Part shown: piece by piece, positions 1 to 8,648 of the stretch
How positions within the stretch are numbered: the first letter of the stretch is position 1
How the letters are laid out: every line of letters starts with the position of its first letter
NCBI RefSeq assembly: GCF_021044565.1
Contig: NZ_CP087997.1
Coordinates: 868,001-932,000 of the forward strand
DNA: 64,000 bases
Direction: 5' to 3'
DNA from: Subtercola endophyticus
GTDB lineage: Bacteria; Actinomycetota; Actinomycetes; Actinomycetales; Microbacteriaceae
Translations under genes and position numbers: made by a program
The notes under the pieces: generated by a model
What the model saw: the letters and a program-made list of their open reading frames with translations, nothing else
Databases searched by the model: none
What the model was told of the DNA's origin: nothing

Positions 1-590
1 AACTGCGACGAGCTCGATGCATCGATGACGATCTCGCCGCCCTCGACCCGGCCCGAGCCGTAGACGGTGAACGGCAGGTTCGAGCGCCCGTCGGCGTTGA
101 TGTCGACGCCGAGCGCCCGCAGCGAGGAGATGGTGGTGGCCATCGGCCGCCGCCGAGCGCCCTCGTCGCCGTCGAACACGATCGGGCCCAGGGCGAGAGC
201 TGCGACCGGAGGCAGGAAGCGCATGACGGTTCCGGCGAGGCCGCAGTCGATGGTGGTGCTGCCGAGCAGCTCGTCGGCGGGGGTGATGAGCCAATCCGGC
301 CCGAACCGGCCGGCTCCCGCGATCTCGGTGATCGACACTCCGAGCGAGCGCAGTGCCTCGACCATGAGCGTGGTGTCGCGGCTGTGCAGCGGCGCTCGAA
401 GGCGGGAGGGGGCATCCGCCAGCGCAGCCAGCACCAGCTCACGATTCGTGAGACTCTTCGAACCCGGTAGCGACACCGTTGCGGCCAGCGGCCCGTGCGC
501 GCGGGGAGCAGCCCAGTCGGGATTCGGCTCGCCGGGGGCGGAGTCGCCGTACGGGTTGAAGTCGGGTGTGGAATATCTCGAGATCAGCAT
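1..590 (-). CDS. aroA: 3-phosphoshikimate 1-carboxyvinyltransferase (EPSP synthase), C-terminal part off the left edge
   Basis: Shikimate-pathway enzyme that joins phosphoenolpyruvate to shikimate-3-phosphate in the cytoplasm. About 196 codons from the N-terminus are visible, and the gene continues beyond base 1. The reading begins [15 protein letters not shown] and about 45 residues in shows the family signature [16 protein letters not shown], whose Lys binds phosphoenolpyruvate. The ATG at 590-588 is chosen because it opens a typical short N-terminal extension; no clear Shine-Dalgarno sequence is seen, and a TACCCT box lies 9 nt upstream. It is divergent from the sigma-factor gene. aroA next to sigH is a common actinobacterial arrangement. 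Identity is secure; the exact start is less so. Confidence 0.93.
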   Translation of the reverse strand, partial: MLISRYSTPDFNPYGDSAPGEPNPDWAAPRAHGPLAATVSLPGSKSLTNRELVLAALADAPSRLRAPLHSRDTTLMVEALRSLGVSITEIAGAGRFGPDWLITPADELLGSTTIDCGLAGTVMRFLPPVAALALGPIVFDGDEGARRRPMATTISSLRALGVDINADGRSNLPFTVYGSGRVEGGEIVIDASSSSQ

Positions 591-726
591 CAGTTGTCTA
601 GGGTATCGGCCCATGCAGAGAAACGAGAAGGAGTTGACTGTGCCACCGCTCACCAGCGTCATGGAACGCCCCGCCCGGCATTCTCCTATCATCGGCCTTT
701 CTCCCATCATCGTAGACTTAGCGGTG
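591..726. promoter_or_regulatory. aroA/sigH divergent intergenic region
   Basis: The region holds the promoters of two divergent genes. A TAGACT box at 713-718 lies 8 nt before the sigH ATG and would give a leaderless transcript. A 13-nt imperfect direct repeat, TCTCCTATCATCG at 682-694 and TCTCCCATCATCG at 700-712, is 18 bp apart and could bind a regulator on one face of the helix. I could not find a convincing GGAAT-N18-GTT SigR/SigH autoregulatory promoter. Confidence 0.35.
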
Positions 727-1512
727 ATGACAACCGTGAAATCCGACCCCCGCGCGCTCTTCGAGGAGCAGGCGATTCCTTTTCTCGATCAGCTCTACGG
801 TGCTGCCCTGCGCATGACGCGCAACCCCGCCGACGCGCAAGATCTCGTTCAAGAGACGTTCGTGAAGGCCTATGCCGCATTCGCTCAGTTCGAACAGGGC
901 ACCAACCTCAAAGCGTGGCTGTACCGCATTCTGACGAACACGTTCATCAACGTGTACCGCAAGAAGCAGCGCGACCCGTACCAGGGCACCACCAGCGACC
1001 TCGAAGACTGGCAGCTCGGCAATGCCGAATCCGCCACGGCCACCGGCACGTCGTCGCGCTCGGCCGAGGCCGAGGCCATCGACCACCTGCCCGACAGCGC
1101 GGTCAAGGATGCCCTGCAGTCGATTCCCGAAGACTTTCGTCTGGCCGTGTACCTGGCCGACGTCGAAGGCTTCTCGTACCAAGAGATAGCCGACATCATG
1201 AAGACCCCCGTCGGCACCGTGATGAGCCGCTTGCACCGCGGCCGTCGCCTGCTGCGAGGGTTGCTCTCTGAATATGCCGAGGGCAGGGGTGTGCCGGTCA
1301 AGGCCGCAGCGTCGTCTGCCGTTGGCACCGACGCCGCTGCCAGTGCCGACGCCGCTGGCGCGGGTGCGGACTCTACCGCCGCCTCGGCGGCCGAGGCCAC
1401 GGCGGCTGCTGTCGCCGCCGACTCGGCGAGAGCCAAATCAGCCAAGAAGGCACCCTCGCGCTCGAAGTCCGTTGCCGCGAAGACCGTGCCCGTGACAAGG
1501 AGCAAGAAATGA
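727..1512 (+). CDS. sigH: SigH/SigR-type ECF RNA polymerase sigma factor with an Ala/Lys-rich C-terminal tail
   Basis: Group IV sigma factor of the thiol-oxidative/heat stress class. Region 2 spans about residues 20-80 ([18 protein letters not shown], then [20 protein letters not shown]), and region 4 about 125-180 ([19 protein letters not shown], then [13 protein letters not shown]). Both closely resemble mycobacterial SigH. The open frame extends far upstream, but the ATG at 727 is the sensible start: it gives a family-like N-terminus and follows a TAGACT box. The protein is 261 aa because residues about 188-261 form an unusual tail, Ala-rich and then Lys/Ser-rich ([11 protein letters not shown]). 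The frame of the tail is supported by the ATGA overlap with the downstream anti-sigma gene. The partner at 1509 should hold the factor inactive until thiols oxidise. Confidence 0.9.
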   Translation: MTTVKSDPRALFEEQAIPFLDQLYGAALRMTRNPADAQDLVQETFVKAYAAFAQFEQGTNLKAWLYRILTNTFINVYRKKQRDPYQGTTSDLEDWQLGNAESATATGTSSRSAEAEAIDHLPDSAVKDALQSIPEDFRLAVYLADVEGFSYQEIADIMKTPVGTVMSRLHRGRRLLRGLLSEYAEGRGVPVKAAASSAVGTDAAASADAAGAGADSTAASAAEATAAAVAADSARAKSAKKAPSRSKSVAAKTVPVTRSKK

Positions 1513-1751
1513 CCGACTGCGGCTGCTCGAAAGCCAAAGCTGAACTCGAAGAGTATCTGCACAACGAACTCGCCAGCACCGACGCTGCCGACATTCGTGA
1601 GCACATGCAAGGCTGCACCGACTGCTCCTCTGAGCTGCACGTCGGTGTCGTTCTCACCGAGGCCGTACAGCGCGCCTGCAAAGAGGTCGCCCCCGAGCAG
1701 CTTCGCGACCAGGTCTTGCTCAGCATCCGCCAGATCCAGGCCACGCACTAG
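1509..1751 (+). CDS. rsrA: RsrA/RshA-type zinc-binding anti-sigma factor
   Basis: Redox-sensing anti-sigma factor of the ZAS family, called the mycothiol-system anti-sigma factor in actinobacteria. The 80-aa protein carries the H-x3-C-x2-C zinc motif as HMQGCTDC (His32, Cys36, Cys39), plus Cys4 and Cys6 near the start. Oxidation of the motif cysteines to a disulfide releases zinc and the sigma factor in characterised homologues. The start overlaps the sigH stop by 4 nt (ATGA), which implies translational coupling and matched amounts of the two proteins. Strong hairpins follow the stop. Confidence 0.93.
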   Translation: MTDCGCSKAKAELEEYLHNELASTDAADIREHMQGCTDCSSELHVGVVLTEAVQRACKEVAPEQLRDQVLLSIRQIQATH

Positions 1752-1817
1752 CTGCTCCTACTAGCGCGCCACCACCTCTGGCTGACGGATCCCCGGCCTC
1801 ATCCCGGTCGGCGTGAA

Positions 1818-1875
1818 TCGAGTTTGCGAAAAAGCACCTAACCGGGCCGGTTTAGGTGCTTTTTCGCAAACTCGA
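1818..1875. terminator. Bidirectional terminator hairpin with 24-bp perfect arms
   Basis: Arms 1818-1841 and 1852-1875 are perfectly complementary over 24 bp around a 10-nt G/C-rich loop. The arms contain AAAAA/TTTTT blocks, so either strand gives a stem with a U-rich side. It lies between rsrA (plus) and the kgd side (minus), where a shared terminator is expected. Confidence 0.75.
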
Positions 1876-1877
1876 AC

Positions 1878-1916
1878 CGAAAAGGGCCCCTTCCGTGATG
1901 GAGAGGGCCCTTTTCG
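1878..1916 (-). terminator. Terminator hairpin, probably the original one for kgd
   Basis: Perfect 12-bp arms, CGAAAAGGGCCC at 1878-1889 and its complement at 1905-1916, with a 15-nt loop. Read on the minus strand the stem ends in CCCTTTTCG, terminator-like. It would lie some 20 nt after the kgd stop if the insertion sequence were removed, so it is inferred to be the kgd terminator, now displaced by the insertion. Confidence 0.65.
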
Positions 1917-1940
1917 CGCAACCTTCGGCAGGGGGCTAGT

Positions 1941-1963
1941 TGTACTGCTCAGGGAGGTTGGTT
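1941..1963 (+). repeat. Left terminal inverted repeat of the IS481 element
   Basis: A 23-bp repeat matching the complement of the right end exactly. The similarity stops at base 24 inward. Confidence 0.9.
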
Positions 1964-2066
1964 GATTCGGTGTGACGACTCGCTGTAGTTGTTGGAATGG
2001 GGTGAGGGCCCCCGGGGCGAAAGTGGAGTTGCTCAGTCAACCACTTACCGACCTGAAAGGGCCCTC

Positions 2067-3059
2067 GTGTCTCACGCTAACGCAGCTCTCACCCCACGTC
2101 ACCGTCTCCGCATCGCGCGCCTGATAATCGATGACGGCTGGCCCGTCGCTCATGCCGCGGCGCAATTCAATGTTTCCTGGCCTACGGCGAAGCGTTGGGC
2201 CGACAGATACGCGGCGATGGGCGCAGCGGGTGTCGTGGATCGTTCTTCTCGCCCGCACTACAGCCCAACCAGGACCCGGCAGCAGCTCGTGCGGAAAATT
2301 GGGCATCTGCGGTGGAAGCAGCGCCTGGGCCCGGTCGCGATCGGCGCGAAGCTCGGGATGCCAGCATCAACAGTGCACGCCGTTCTCGTGCGGTGTCGGC
2401 TGAACCGGCTCGGCTACATCGATAAACACACCGGTGAGGTCGTCCGCCGCTACGAACATGACACTCCGGGCTCGTTGATCCACGTCGATGTCACGAAGTT
2501 CGGCAACATTCCTGACGGGGGCGGGCACCGATACGTTGGCCGGCAGCAAGGTCGCCGGAACCGGGCCGCTACCGTCGGGATTGTCAGAGATGCTCGTTAT
2601 GAACCCCGGCCGGGGAAAGAGTTCGTGCACACCGTGATCGATGACCACTCCCGGGTCGCGTACGCCGAGATCCACGCCGATGAAACCGCCGCCACCGCCG
2701 TGGCCGTGCTGCAGCGGGCGGTGTCCTGGTTCGCCGTCCGCGGCGTCACTGTGCAACGAGTGCTCTCCGACAACGGGTCAGCGTACAAGTCGCATCTCTG
2801 GCGCGATACCTGCGCGGAACTCGGGATCACACCGAAAAAGACCCGGCCGTACCGGCCCCAAACGAACGGGAAGATCGAACGATTCCACCGCACCCTCGCC
2901 GACGGGTGGGCCTACAAACGGTTCTACCCCACCGAAACCGCGCGCCGAAACGCCCTCCCCGCATGGCTCCATGAATACAATCACCACAGACCCCACACCG
3001 CCATCGGAAGCCACCCACCCATCAGCCGGTTAACCAACCTCCCTGAGCAGTACAGCTAG
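2067..3059 (+). CDS. IS481-family DDE transposase
   Basis: Transposase of 330 aa. An N-terminal helix-turn-helix region (HRLRIARLIIDDGW..AHAAAQFNVSWPTAKRWADRY, residues about 10-55) precedes an rve/integrase catalytic core. The triad is Asp141 (HVDVTKF), Asp235 (LSDNGSAY) and Glu271 (NGKIERFH); the last two are 35 residues apart, the canonical DD(35)E spacing. The GTG at 2067 is chosen over the longer open frame because GAAAGG lies just upstream and the family start is typically like SHANAALTPRHRL. The TAG stop (3057-3059) is not inside the element: it is supplied by the CTAG target copy. No frameshift is seen, so the element may be active. Confidence 0.93.
   Translation: MSHANAALTPRHRLRIARLIIDDGWPVAHAAAQFNVSWPTAKRWADRYAAMGAAGVVDRSSRPHYSPTRTRQQLVRKIGHLRWKQRLGPVAIGAKLGMPASTVHAVLVRCRLNRLGYIDKHTGEVVRRYEHDTPGSLIHVDVTKFGNIPDGGGHRYVGRQQGRRNRAATVGIVRDARYEPRPGKEFVHTVIDDHSRVAYAEIHADETAATAVAVLQRAVSWFAVRGVTVQRVLSDNGSAYKSHLWRDTCAELGITPKKTRPYRPQTNGKIERFHRTLADGWAYKRFYPTETARRNALPAWLHEYNHHRPHTAIGSHPPISRLTNLPEQYS
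3032..3054 (-). repeat. Right terminal inverted repeat of the IS481 element
   Basis: A 23-bp inverted copy of the left end. It overlaps the last codons of the transposase (…NLPEQYS). Confidence 0.9.
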
Positions 3060-6000
3060 AGCGTGAGCGCCTTCTCTAGGAGCTCGGTTTGCTGCTTGGC
3101 GTGACGCTTGGCGGAGCCGGCGGCGGGAGAGGCCGACGCCGCGCGGGAGACGACGCGGATGGTGCGGCCGGCGGGCAGACGCGGCGCGAGCTCGAGGCAG
3201 ACGAACGGCCAGGCGCCCTGGTTCTGCGGCTCGTCTTGCACCCACACCAGCTCAGCGTTCGGGTAGCTCTCGACGACGGCCCGCAGCTCCGACTCGGGCA
3301 GCGGATAGTACTGCTCGAGGCGAACGAGAGCGATCTCGTCGTTGGGCGTCTTCTGCAGCTCGTTGAGCAGGTCGTAGTAGACCTTGCCCGCCATGAACAG
3401 CACGCGCTTCACATTGGCCTTGTCGATGGTGCTCTCGGCGCCCAGCACGCGCTGGTCGTCGAGCACGGGCTCGAACTTGCCCTGCGTGAGCTCGTCGACC
3501 GAGCTGGTCGCTCCGCGCAGACGCAGCATGGCCTTCGGCGTGAAGACGATGAGCGGGCGGCGCGGGCGAGCGTACGCCTGGCGGCGCAGCAGGTGGAAGT
3601 ACGACGCGGGCGTCGACGGCCGAGCGACCGTCATGTTGTTCTGCGCGCACAGCTGCAAGAAACGCTCGATGCGAGCCGACGAGTGGTCGGGCCCCTGCCC
3701 TTCGTAGCCGTGCGGAAGCAGCAGAACGAGCGACGAGCGCTGGCCCCACTTCTGCTCGGCCGAGGCGATGAACTGGTCGATGATGATCTGGGCGCCGTTG
3801 GCGAAGTCGCCGAACTGAGCCTCCCAGAGCACGAGCGCATCCGGCCGTTCCACCGAGTAGCCGTACTCGTAGCCCATCACCGCGTATTCGCTGAGCAGCG
3901 AGTCGTAGATCCAGAATCGGGCCTGGTTCTCGCTCAGGTTGATGAGCGGCAGCCATTCCTGACCGTTCTCTCGGTCGTGCAGCACCGCGTGCCGCTGAAC
4001 GAACGTTCCGCGCCGGCTGTCTTGGCCCGAGAATCGCACCGGGGTGCCCTCGAGCAGCAACGAACCGAGCGCGAGCAGTTCGCCGAACGCCCAGTCGATG
4101 TTGCCGTTGCGGCTCATCTCGAGGCGCTTCTGCAGCAGCTGCTGCAGCTTCGGGTGAACGGTGAACCCGGCGGGCGGGTTGTTGAACGCGTCGCCGATGA
4201 GCGCGACCGTCGATGCCGGCACGCCCGTGGTCTCGGGCTCGCCCGCGCTGCTGTCATCTTGTTGCGCTTCGGGGCGCTCGAGGTCGGCGACGGCGTTCAT
4301 GTCGGCGGTGATGATGGGAATCGACGAGGTCTGGGCGGCGTGCGTCTCGGCGAACGCGCGCTCGAGGCGGTCTTGGAAGTCGCGGTGCGCGGCCTCGTAC
4401 TCCTCTTGGCTGATGTCACCGCGGCCGATGAGCGACTCGGTGTACAGTCGGCGAACCGAGCGCTTAGCCTCGATGAGGTTGTACATCAGCGGTTGGGTCA
4501 TCGAGGGGTCGTCGCCCTCGTTGTGACCGCGGCGGCGGTAGCAGATGAGGTCGATGACCACGTCGAGGTGGAACTCCTGGCGGTACTCGAACGCGAGCTG
4601 CGCCACACGCACCACGGATTCCGGGTCGTCGCCGTTCACGTGGAAGATCGGGGCCTGAACCGACTTGGCGACATCGGTCGAGTAGACGGATGACCGGGCA
4701 TCCGAAGGCCTCGTGGTGAAGCCGACCTGGTTGTTGATGTTCACGTGGATGGAGCCGCCGATGCGGTAGCCGCGCAGCTTCTCCATTTGGAAGGTCTCGT
4801 AGACGATCCCCTGGCCGGCCATGGCCGCGTCGCCGTGCACGAGAATCGGCAGCGTCGAGTACGTGCCCTTGGGCTTGCGGTCTTGCTTGGCGCGCACGAT
4901 GCCCTCGACCACGCCGTCGACCGCCTCGAGATGCGAGGGGTTGGCTGCGATGTACACGGGGATCTCGGTGCCGTTCGTTCCCGTGAAGGTGCCCTCGGTG
5001 CCGAGGTGGTACTTCACGTCGCCCGAGCCCTGCACGGTGCGCGGGTCTTGGGTGCCCTCGAACTCGCGGAAGATCTGGCCGTAGGTCTTGCCGGCGATGT
5101 TCGTGAGCACGTTCAGGCGGCCGCGGTGGGCCATGCCGATGGCGACCTCGTCGAGCCCTTCGTCGGCAGCGGCCTGGATGACCGCGTCGAGCAGAGCGAT
5201 GGTGGACTCGCCGCCCTCGAGGCTGAACCGCTTCTGGCCGACGTACTTGGTCTGCAAGAAGGTCTCGAACGCTTCGGACTCGTTGAGTTTCTCGAGGATG
5301 CGCATCTGCTCGTCGTGCGTGGGCTTGGCGTACTTGCGCTCGATCTTGTCTTGGATCCAGGCGCGCTGCGCCGGGTCTTGAATGTGCATGTACTCGACGC
5401 CGATCTTGCGGCAGTACGAGTCGCGCAGAATGCCGAGGATGTCGCGCAGCAGCGCCGTGCGCTTGCCGCCGAGGCCACCCGTGATGAACTCGCGGTCGAG
5501 ATCCCACAGCGTGAGCCCGTGGCTCTCGATGTCGAGGTCGGGGTGCGAGCGCTGACGGTACTCGAGCGGGTCGATGTCGGCCATCAGGTGGCCGCGCACG
5601 CGGAACGAGTTGATGAGCTCTTGCACGCGCGCCGTCTTGTCGACCGCGTCGAAGTCGACGCTGATGTCGGGCGCCCAGTGAATGGGCTCGTACGGAATGC
5701 GCAGCTCGGCGAAGATGTCCTGGTAGAAGTTGCGCTCACCGATGAGCAGCTCGTGCACCTTCTTCAAGAACTCGCCAGAACCCGCGCCCTGAATGACGCG
5801 GTGGTCGTAGGTGCTGGTCAGGGTGATGACCTTGCCGATGCCGAGGTCGGTGAGCGTACGGATGCTCGACCCCTGGAATTCGGCCGGGTACTCCAGCGCC
5901 CCGGCGCCGATGATGGCGCCCTGGCCCTTCATGAGGCGAGGGACCGAGTGCACCGTTCCGATGCCGCCCGGGTTGGTGAGCGAGATGGTCGCACCCTGGA

Positions 6001-6931
6001 AGTCGGTGGCCGCGAGCTTGCCGTTGCGGGCCTTCGCCACCAAGTCGTCGTAGGCGCTGAGGAACTCGCCGAACGTCATGGTATCGGCGCGCTTGATAGC
6101 GGGAACGACGAGCGAACGCGTTCCGTCGGGCTTGGGCATGTCGATGGCGATGCCGAGGCCGATGTGTGCGGGGGAGACCACGACGGGCTTGCCGTCGATC
6201 ACGTCGTAGAAGACGTTCTGGCTCGGAAAGTCTTTCAGCACCTGAACGAGCGCCCAGCCGATGAGGTGGGTGAACGAGACCTTGCCGCCGCGCGAGCGCT
6301 TCAGGTTCGAGTTGATGACGATGCGGTTGTCGATGAGCAGCTTGGCCGGGATGCTGCGCACGCTGGTCGCCACCGGAATGCTGAGGCTCGCCTCCATATT
6401 CGTGGCCAGCGACTTCGCCGGCCCGCGCAGTGGGGTGACCTTGTCTTGCTCGGCAGCCTCGGCGTCGGCGCTGCGGTCGCGGACGACCGCCTCTGCCGGA
6501 ATGGGCTGCGGGGAAGCCTGCTTCGAGGTGGTGCGGGCCACGGGTGCGGTCGACGGGGTGGTCGCGATGGGGGTGATCACGGGCCCGACGGCCGTGGGAG
6601 CGGAAGGCGCAGCGGGTGCGGCGGCCGGTGCTGGTGCAGCCGGGGCCGCGGGGGCCGGGGCATCCTGGCTTGGAATCGCACTGGGAACCTGCGGCTCACC
6701 CGAACCAGCCTCACCCGAACCAGCCTCACCCGAAGCCAGCTCACCCGAGCTCGGCTTGTAGTGCTCGAGAATCGCCCACCACGACTGGTCGACCGAATTC
6801 TTGTCGACCACGTACTGCTCGTAGAGTTCGTCTACCAGCCACTCGTTGGCGCCAAATTCGCCCGACGAACTGTCGTCGGTTCCTGTTCCGGTCAACTGGC
6901 TCGACACTAGCCGATCGCCCACTTTCGTCAC
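3056..6931 (-). CDS. kgd: Multifunctional 2-oxoglutarate dehydrogenase/decarboxylase (Kgd/OdhA, fused E2-E1)
   Basis: Actinobacterial TCA-cycle enzyme of 1291 aa. It is co-linear with mycobacterial Kgd: an N-terminal helix (EWLVDELYEQY), a Pro/Ala linker, an E2-like acyltransferase domain about residues 165-415 with the catalytic histidine in TYDHRVIQGAGSGEF, then a thiamine-diphosphate E1 domain to the end (MAHRGRLNVLTNIAG, GDAAMAGQGIVYETF, SGQDSRRGTF). It decarboxylates 2-oxoglutarate and, with E2/E3 partners encoded elsewhere, makes succinyl-CoA. The GTG at 6931 is chosen; a perfect TTGACA lies about 60 nt upstream. The linker contains a SGEAG-type repeat encoded by a 15-bp tandem repeat. 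The stop TAG lies in the CTAG target of the insertion sequence, so the coding sequence is intact. Confidence 0.95.
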   Translation of the reverse strand: MTKVGDRLVSSQLTGTGTDDSSSGEFGANEWLVDELYEQYVVDKNSVDQSWWAILEHYKPSSGELASGEAGSGEAGSGEPQVPSAIPSQDAPAPAAPAAPAPAAAPAAPSAPTAVGPVITPIATTPSTAPVARTTSKQASPQPIPAEAVVRDRSADAEAAEQDKVTPLRGPAKSLATNMEASLSIPVATSVRSIPAKLLIDNRIVINSNLKRSRGGKVSFTHLIGWALVQVLKDFPSQNVFYDVIDGKPVVVSPAHIGLGIAIDMPKPDGTRSLVVPAIKRADTMTFGEFLSAYDDLVAKARNGKLAATDFQGATISLTNPGGIGTVHSVPRLMKGQGAIIGAGALEYPAEFQGSSIRTLTDLGIGKVITLTSTYDHRVIQGAGSGEFLKKVHELLIGERNFYQDIFAELRIPYEPIHWAPDISVDFDAVDKTARVQELINSFRVRGHLMADIDPLEYRQRSHPDLDIESHGLTLWDLDREFITGGLGGKRTALLRDILGILRDSYCRKIGVEYMHIQDPAQRAWIQDKIERKYAKPTHDEQMRILEKLNESEAFETFLQTKYVGQKRFSLEGGESTIALLDAVIQAAADEGLDEVAIGMAHRGRLNVLTNIAGKTYGQIFREFEGTQDPRTVQGSGDVKYHLGTEGTFTGTNGTEIPVYIAANPSHLEAVDGVVEGIVRAKQDRKPKGTYSTLPILVHGDAAMAGQGIVYETFQMEKLRGYRIGGSIHVNINNQVGFTTRPSDARSSVYSTDVAKSVQAPIFHVNGDDPESVVRVAQLAFEYRQEFHLDVVIDLICYRRRGHNEGDDPSMTQPLMYNLIEAKRSVRRLYTESLIGRGDISQEEYEAAHRDFQDRLERAFAETHAAQTSSIPIITADMNAVADLERPEAQQDDSSAGEPETTGVPASTVALIGDAFNNPPAGFTVHPKLQQLLQKRLEMSRNGNIDWAFGELLALGSLLLEGTPVRFSGQDSRRGTFVQRHAVLHDRENGQEWLPLINLSENQARFWIYDSLLSEYAVMGYEYGYSVERPDALVLWEAQFGDFANGAQIIIDQFIASAEQKWGQRSSLVLLLPHGYEGQGPDHSSARIERFLQLCAQNNMTVARPSTPASYFHLLRRQAYARPRRPLIVFTPKAMLRLRGATSSVDELTQGKFEPVLDDQRVLGAESTIDKANVKRVLFMAGKVYYDLLNELQKTPNDEIALVRLEQYYPLPESELRAVVESYPNAELVWVQDEPQNQGAWPFVCLELAPRLPAGRTIRVVSRAASASPAAGSAKRHAKQQTELLEKALTL
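6696..6755 (-). repeat. 15-bp tandem repeat (4 units) in the kgd linker
   Basis: Units start at 6696, 6711, 6726 and 6741 (TCACCCGAACCAGCC and variants). They encode a repeating SGEAG-type linker and keep the reading frame. Confidence 0.85.
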
Positions 6932-7056
6932 ATCACGTATGGAAGACGTGCCAGACAGCTGCGCAGCAGAGATTCACGCGCCGACACGTGCTTGTCAAGC
7001 TTAAACCCATCAGAAGCTCACCCGCCGCATGTGAGCATCAGGGCTAGCGTAAAGAT
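6932..7056. promoter_or_regulatory. kgd/guaB1 divergent promoter region
   Basis: On the minus strand a perfect -35 TTGACA (6998-6993) faces kgd, but only a weak -10 is found at 16-17 bp. On the plus strand TAGCGT (7045-7050) lies 6 nt before the guaB1 ATG and predicts a leaderless mRNA. Confidence 0.45.
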
Positions 7057-8496
7057 ATGCAGTTCTTGACTGAGACACACAAAGACGACCTCACCTATTC
7101 CGACGTCTTCCTGGTGCCGAGCCGTTCCGACATCCGCTCGCGACTCGACGTGTCGCTCGCGCCAGAAGACGGCACGGGCGCGACGATTCCCCTGGTCGCC
7201 GCGAACATGAATTCCGTCACCGGGCCACGGCTGGCTGCCACCCTCGCCCGCCGCGGCGGTCTCGGAGTGCTGCCCCAAGACATGCATCTGCAAGACCTCG
7301 ACGCGGCCATCCGCTGGGTGAAGTCGCAGTCGGTCGAGTACGACACGCCGTTCGATTTTCGGCCGGATGCCACGGTCGAAGAAGCTCTGACCGTGCTGCC
7401 CGCCGTGGCCGGCCAGGGCATCGTCATCCACGATCACGACGGCACGTTCCTCGGCTGCATCCCCGCCCTGCGGCTCGCGTCGGCGCTGCCCGACGCTCGG
7501 CTCGGCGACCTGCTGCACGGCCCGCTCACGTCGCTCGAGGCCGACGATCTCGACTCGCCGCGAGCCGCCTTCGACGCGATGGTGGCCGCAGATCTCGATT
7601 TTGCAACGGTCACCCGGCACGGGCGCGTCATCGGCACGCTCAGCCGCACCGGCGCGCTGCGCTCGACCATCTACGAGCCGGCGGTGGATGCTCACGGGCG
7701 CCTGCGCGTCGCCGCGGCCATCGGCATCAACGGTGACGTCGCAGCAAAGGCCACGGCTCTCGCGTCGGCCGGGGTCGACGTGCTCGTGCTCGACACCGCG
7801 CACGGTCATCAAGACGCGATGGTGGATGCCCTGCGATCCGTTCGCGCAGCGAACCTCGGTCTTCCCATCGTGGCCGGCAACGTGGTCACCGCCGACGGAG
7901 TGCGCGACCTCGTCGAGGCGGGGGCGGACATCATCAAGGTGGGCGTCGGCCCCGGCGCCATGTGCACCACGCGCATGATGACGGCCGTGGGGCGCCCGCA
8001 GTTCTCCGCGGTGCTCGAGACCGCGGCGGCGGCCACGGTCTACGGCGCGCACGTCTGGGCCGACGGGGGAGTGCGCTACCCGCGCGACGTCGCCCTGGCC
8101 CTCGCCGCCGGTGCTGCCTCGGTGATGATCGGCTCGTGGTTCGCCGGAACGATCGAGGCTCCCGGGGTGCTCAAGCACGATGCCGCAGGCCGGCTGTACA
8201 AGGAGAACTACGGCATGGCGTCGGCGAAGGCGGTCACCGACCGATTCGGCCGACTGGGCGCGTACGAGTTGGCGCGCAAGCAGCTGTTCGCCGAGGGAAT
8301 CTCGAGCAGCATGATCTACCTCGATCCTCTTCGCCCGTCGGTAGAAGACCTGCTCGACATGATCACGTCGGGTGTGCGCAGTTCGTTCACGTATGCGGGG
8401 GCTGCGTCAGTAGAGGAGTTTCAGCAACGGGCTCGGGTGGGCATCCAGTCGGCCGCCGGCTATGAAGAGGGCAAAGCCTTACCCGTGAGTTGGTGA
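7057..8496 (+). CDS. guaB1: GuaB1-family IMP dehydrogenase-related protein (probable GMP reductase)
   Basis: A 479-aa TIM-barrel protein of the IMPDH/GMPR superfamily with a CBS pair inserted at about residues 95-215. The active-site Cys303 lies in [14 protein letters not shown], the phosphate-binding segment is [19 protein letters not shown], and GSWFAGTIE follows. The actinobacterial GuaB1 subfamily is distinct from the biosynthetic GuaB2; the mycobacterial member has been shown to act as a GMP reductase that returns GMP to IMP. The assignment here rests on subfamily likeness ([20 protein letters not shown]). It appears to be a single gene with its own leaderless promoter. Confidence 0.88.
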   Translation: MQFLTETHKDDLTYSDVFLVPSRSDIRSRLDVSLAPEDGTGATIPLVAANMNSVTGPRLAATLARRGGLGVLPQDMHLQDLDAAIRWVKSQSVEYDTPFDFRPDATVEEALTVLPAVAGQGIVIHDHDGTFLGCIPALRLASALPDARLGDLLHGPLTSLEADDLDSPRAAFDAMVAADLDFATVTRHGRVIGTLSRTGALRSTIYEPAVDAHGRLRVAAAIGINGDVAAKATALASAGVDVLVLDTAHGHQDAMVDALRSVRAANLGLPIVAGNVVTADGVRDLVEAGADIIKVGVGPGAMCTTRMMTAVGRPQFSAVLETAAAATVYGAHVWADGGVRYPRDVALALAAGAASVMIGSWFAGTIEAPGVLKHDAAGRLYKENYGMASAKAVTDRFGRLGAYELARKQLFAEGISSSMIYLDPLRPSVEDLLDMITSGVRSSFTYAGAASVEEFQQRARVGIQSAAGYEEGKALPVSW

Positions 8497-8564
8497 ACGA
8501 GGTTCGCTGAGTGGGTAAACCCCCAGATTTGCCAGGTGTGATTCTGTAGTATTGCTCAGACACT

Positions 8565-8648
8565 ATGGATGACCCTCCCTCACCCGACCGGGCCGAACAG
8601 GCCGCCCTTTCTGCCGAGCAGCGCGAGGCGGTTGACGCAGCATGCTGA
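8565..8648 (+). other. Possible 27-codon leader ORF overlapping the CNNM gene
   Basis: ATG at 8565 opens a short frame (MDDPPSPDRAEQAALS...) ending in TGA at 8646-8648, 7 nt inside the next gene. A TAGTAT box lies at 8547-8552. It could couple translation to the CNNM gene; composition alone does not prove expression. Confidence 0.3.

Larger units (their letters stand above)
1940..3055 (+). mobile_element. IS481-family insertion sequence, apparently intact
   Basis: About 1.1 kb. The terminal inverted repeats share 23 identical bases: 1941-1963, starting TGTACTGCTCAGGGAGG, and the complement of 3032-3054. CTAG sits immediately outside both ends (1936-1939 and 3056-3059). CTAG is the core of the known IS481 target NCTAGN; the outermost target bases differ here (gctagt versus gctaga), so the duplicated core is four or five bases long. 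One transposase gene fills the element. It inserted exactly at the kgd stop codon. Confidence 0.93.

Noticed and set aside
682..712. Direct repeat before sigH as a proven operator
   Set aside because: Thirteen bases with one mismatch are suggestive but unsupported by a known motif; listed only within the intergenic entry.
67..726. Long N-terminal extension of the sigma factor
   Set aside because: It is the complement of aroA and has no similarity to sigma factors; the TAGACT box supports ATG 727.
4745..6910. Plus-strand open frame of 721 codons opposite kgd
   Set aside because: Shadow frame of kgd; Val/Asp/Arg-biased composition and no motif.
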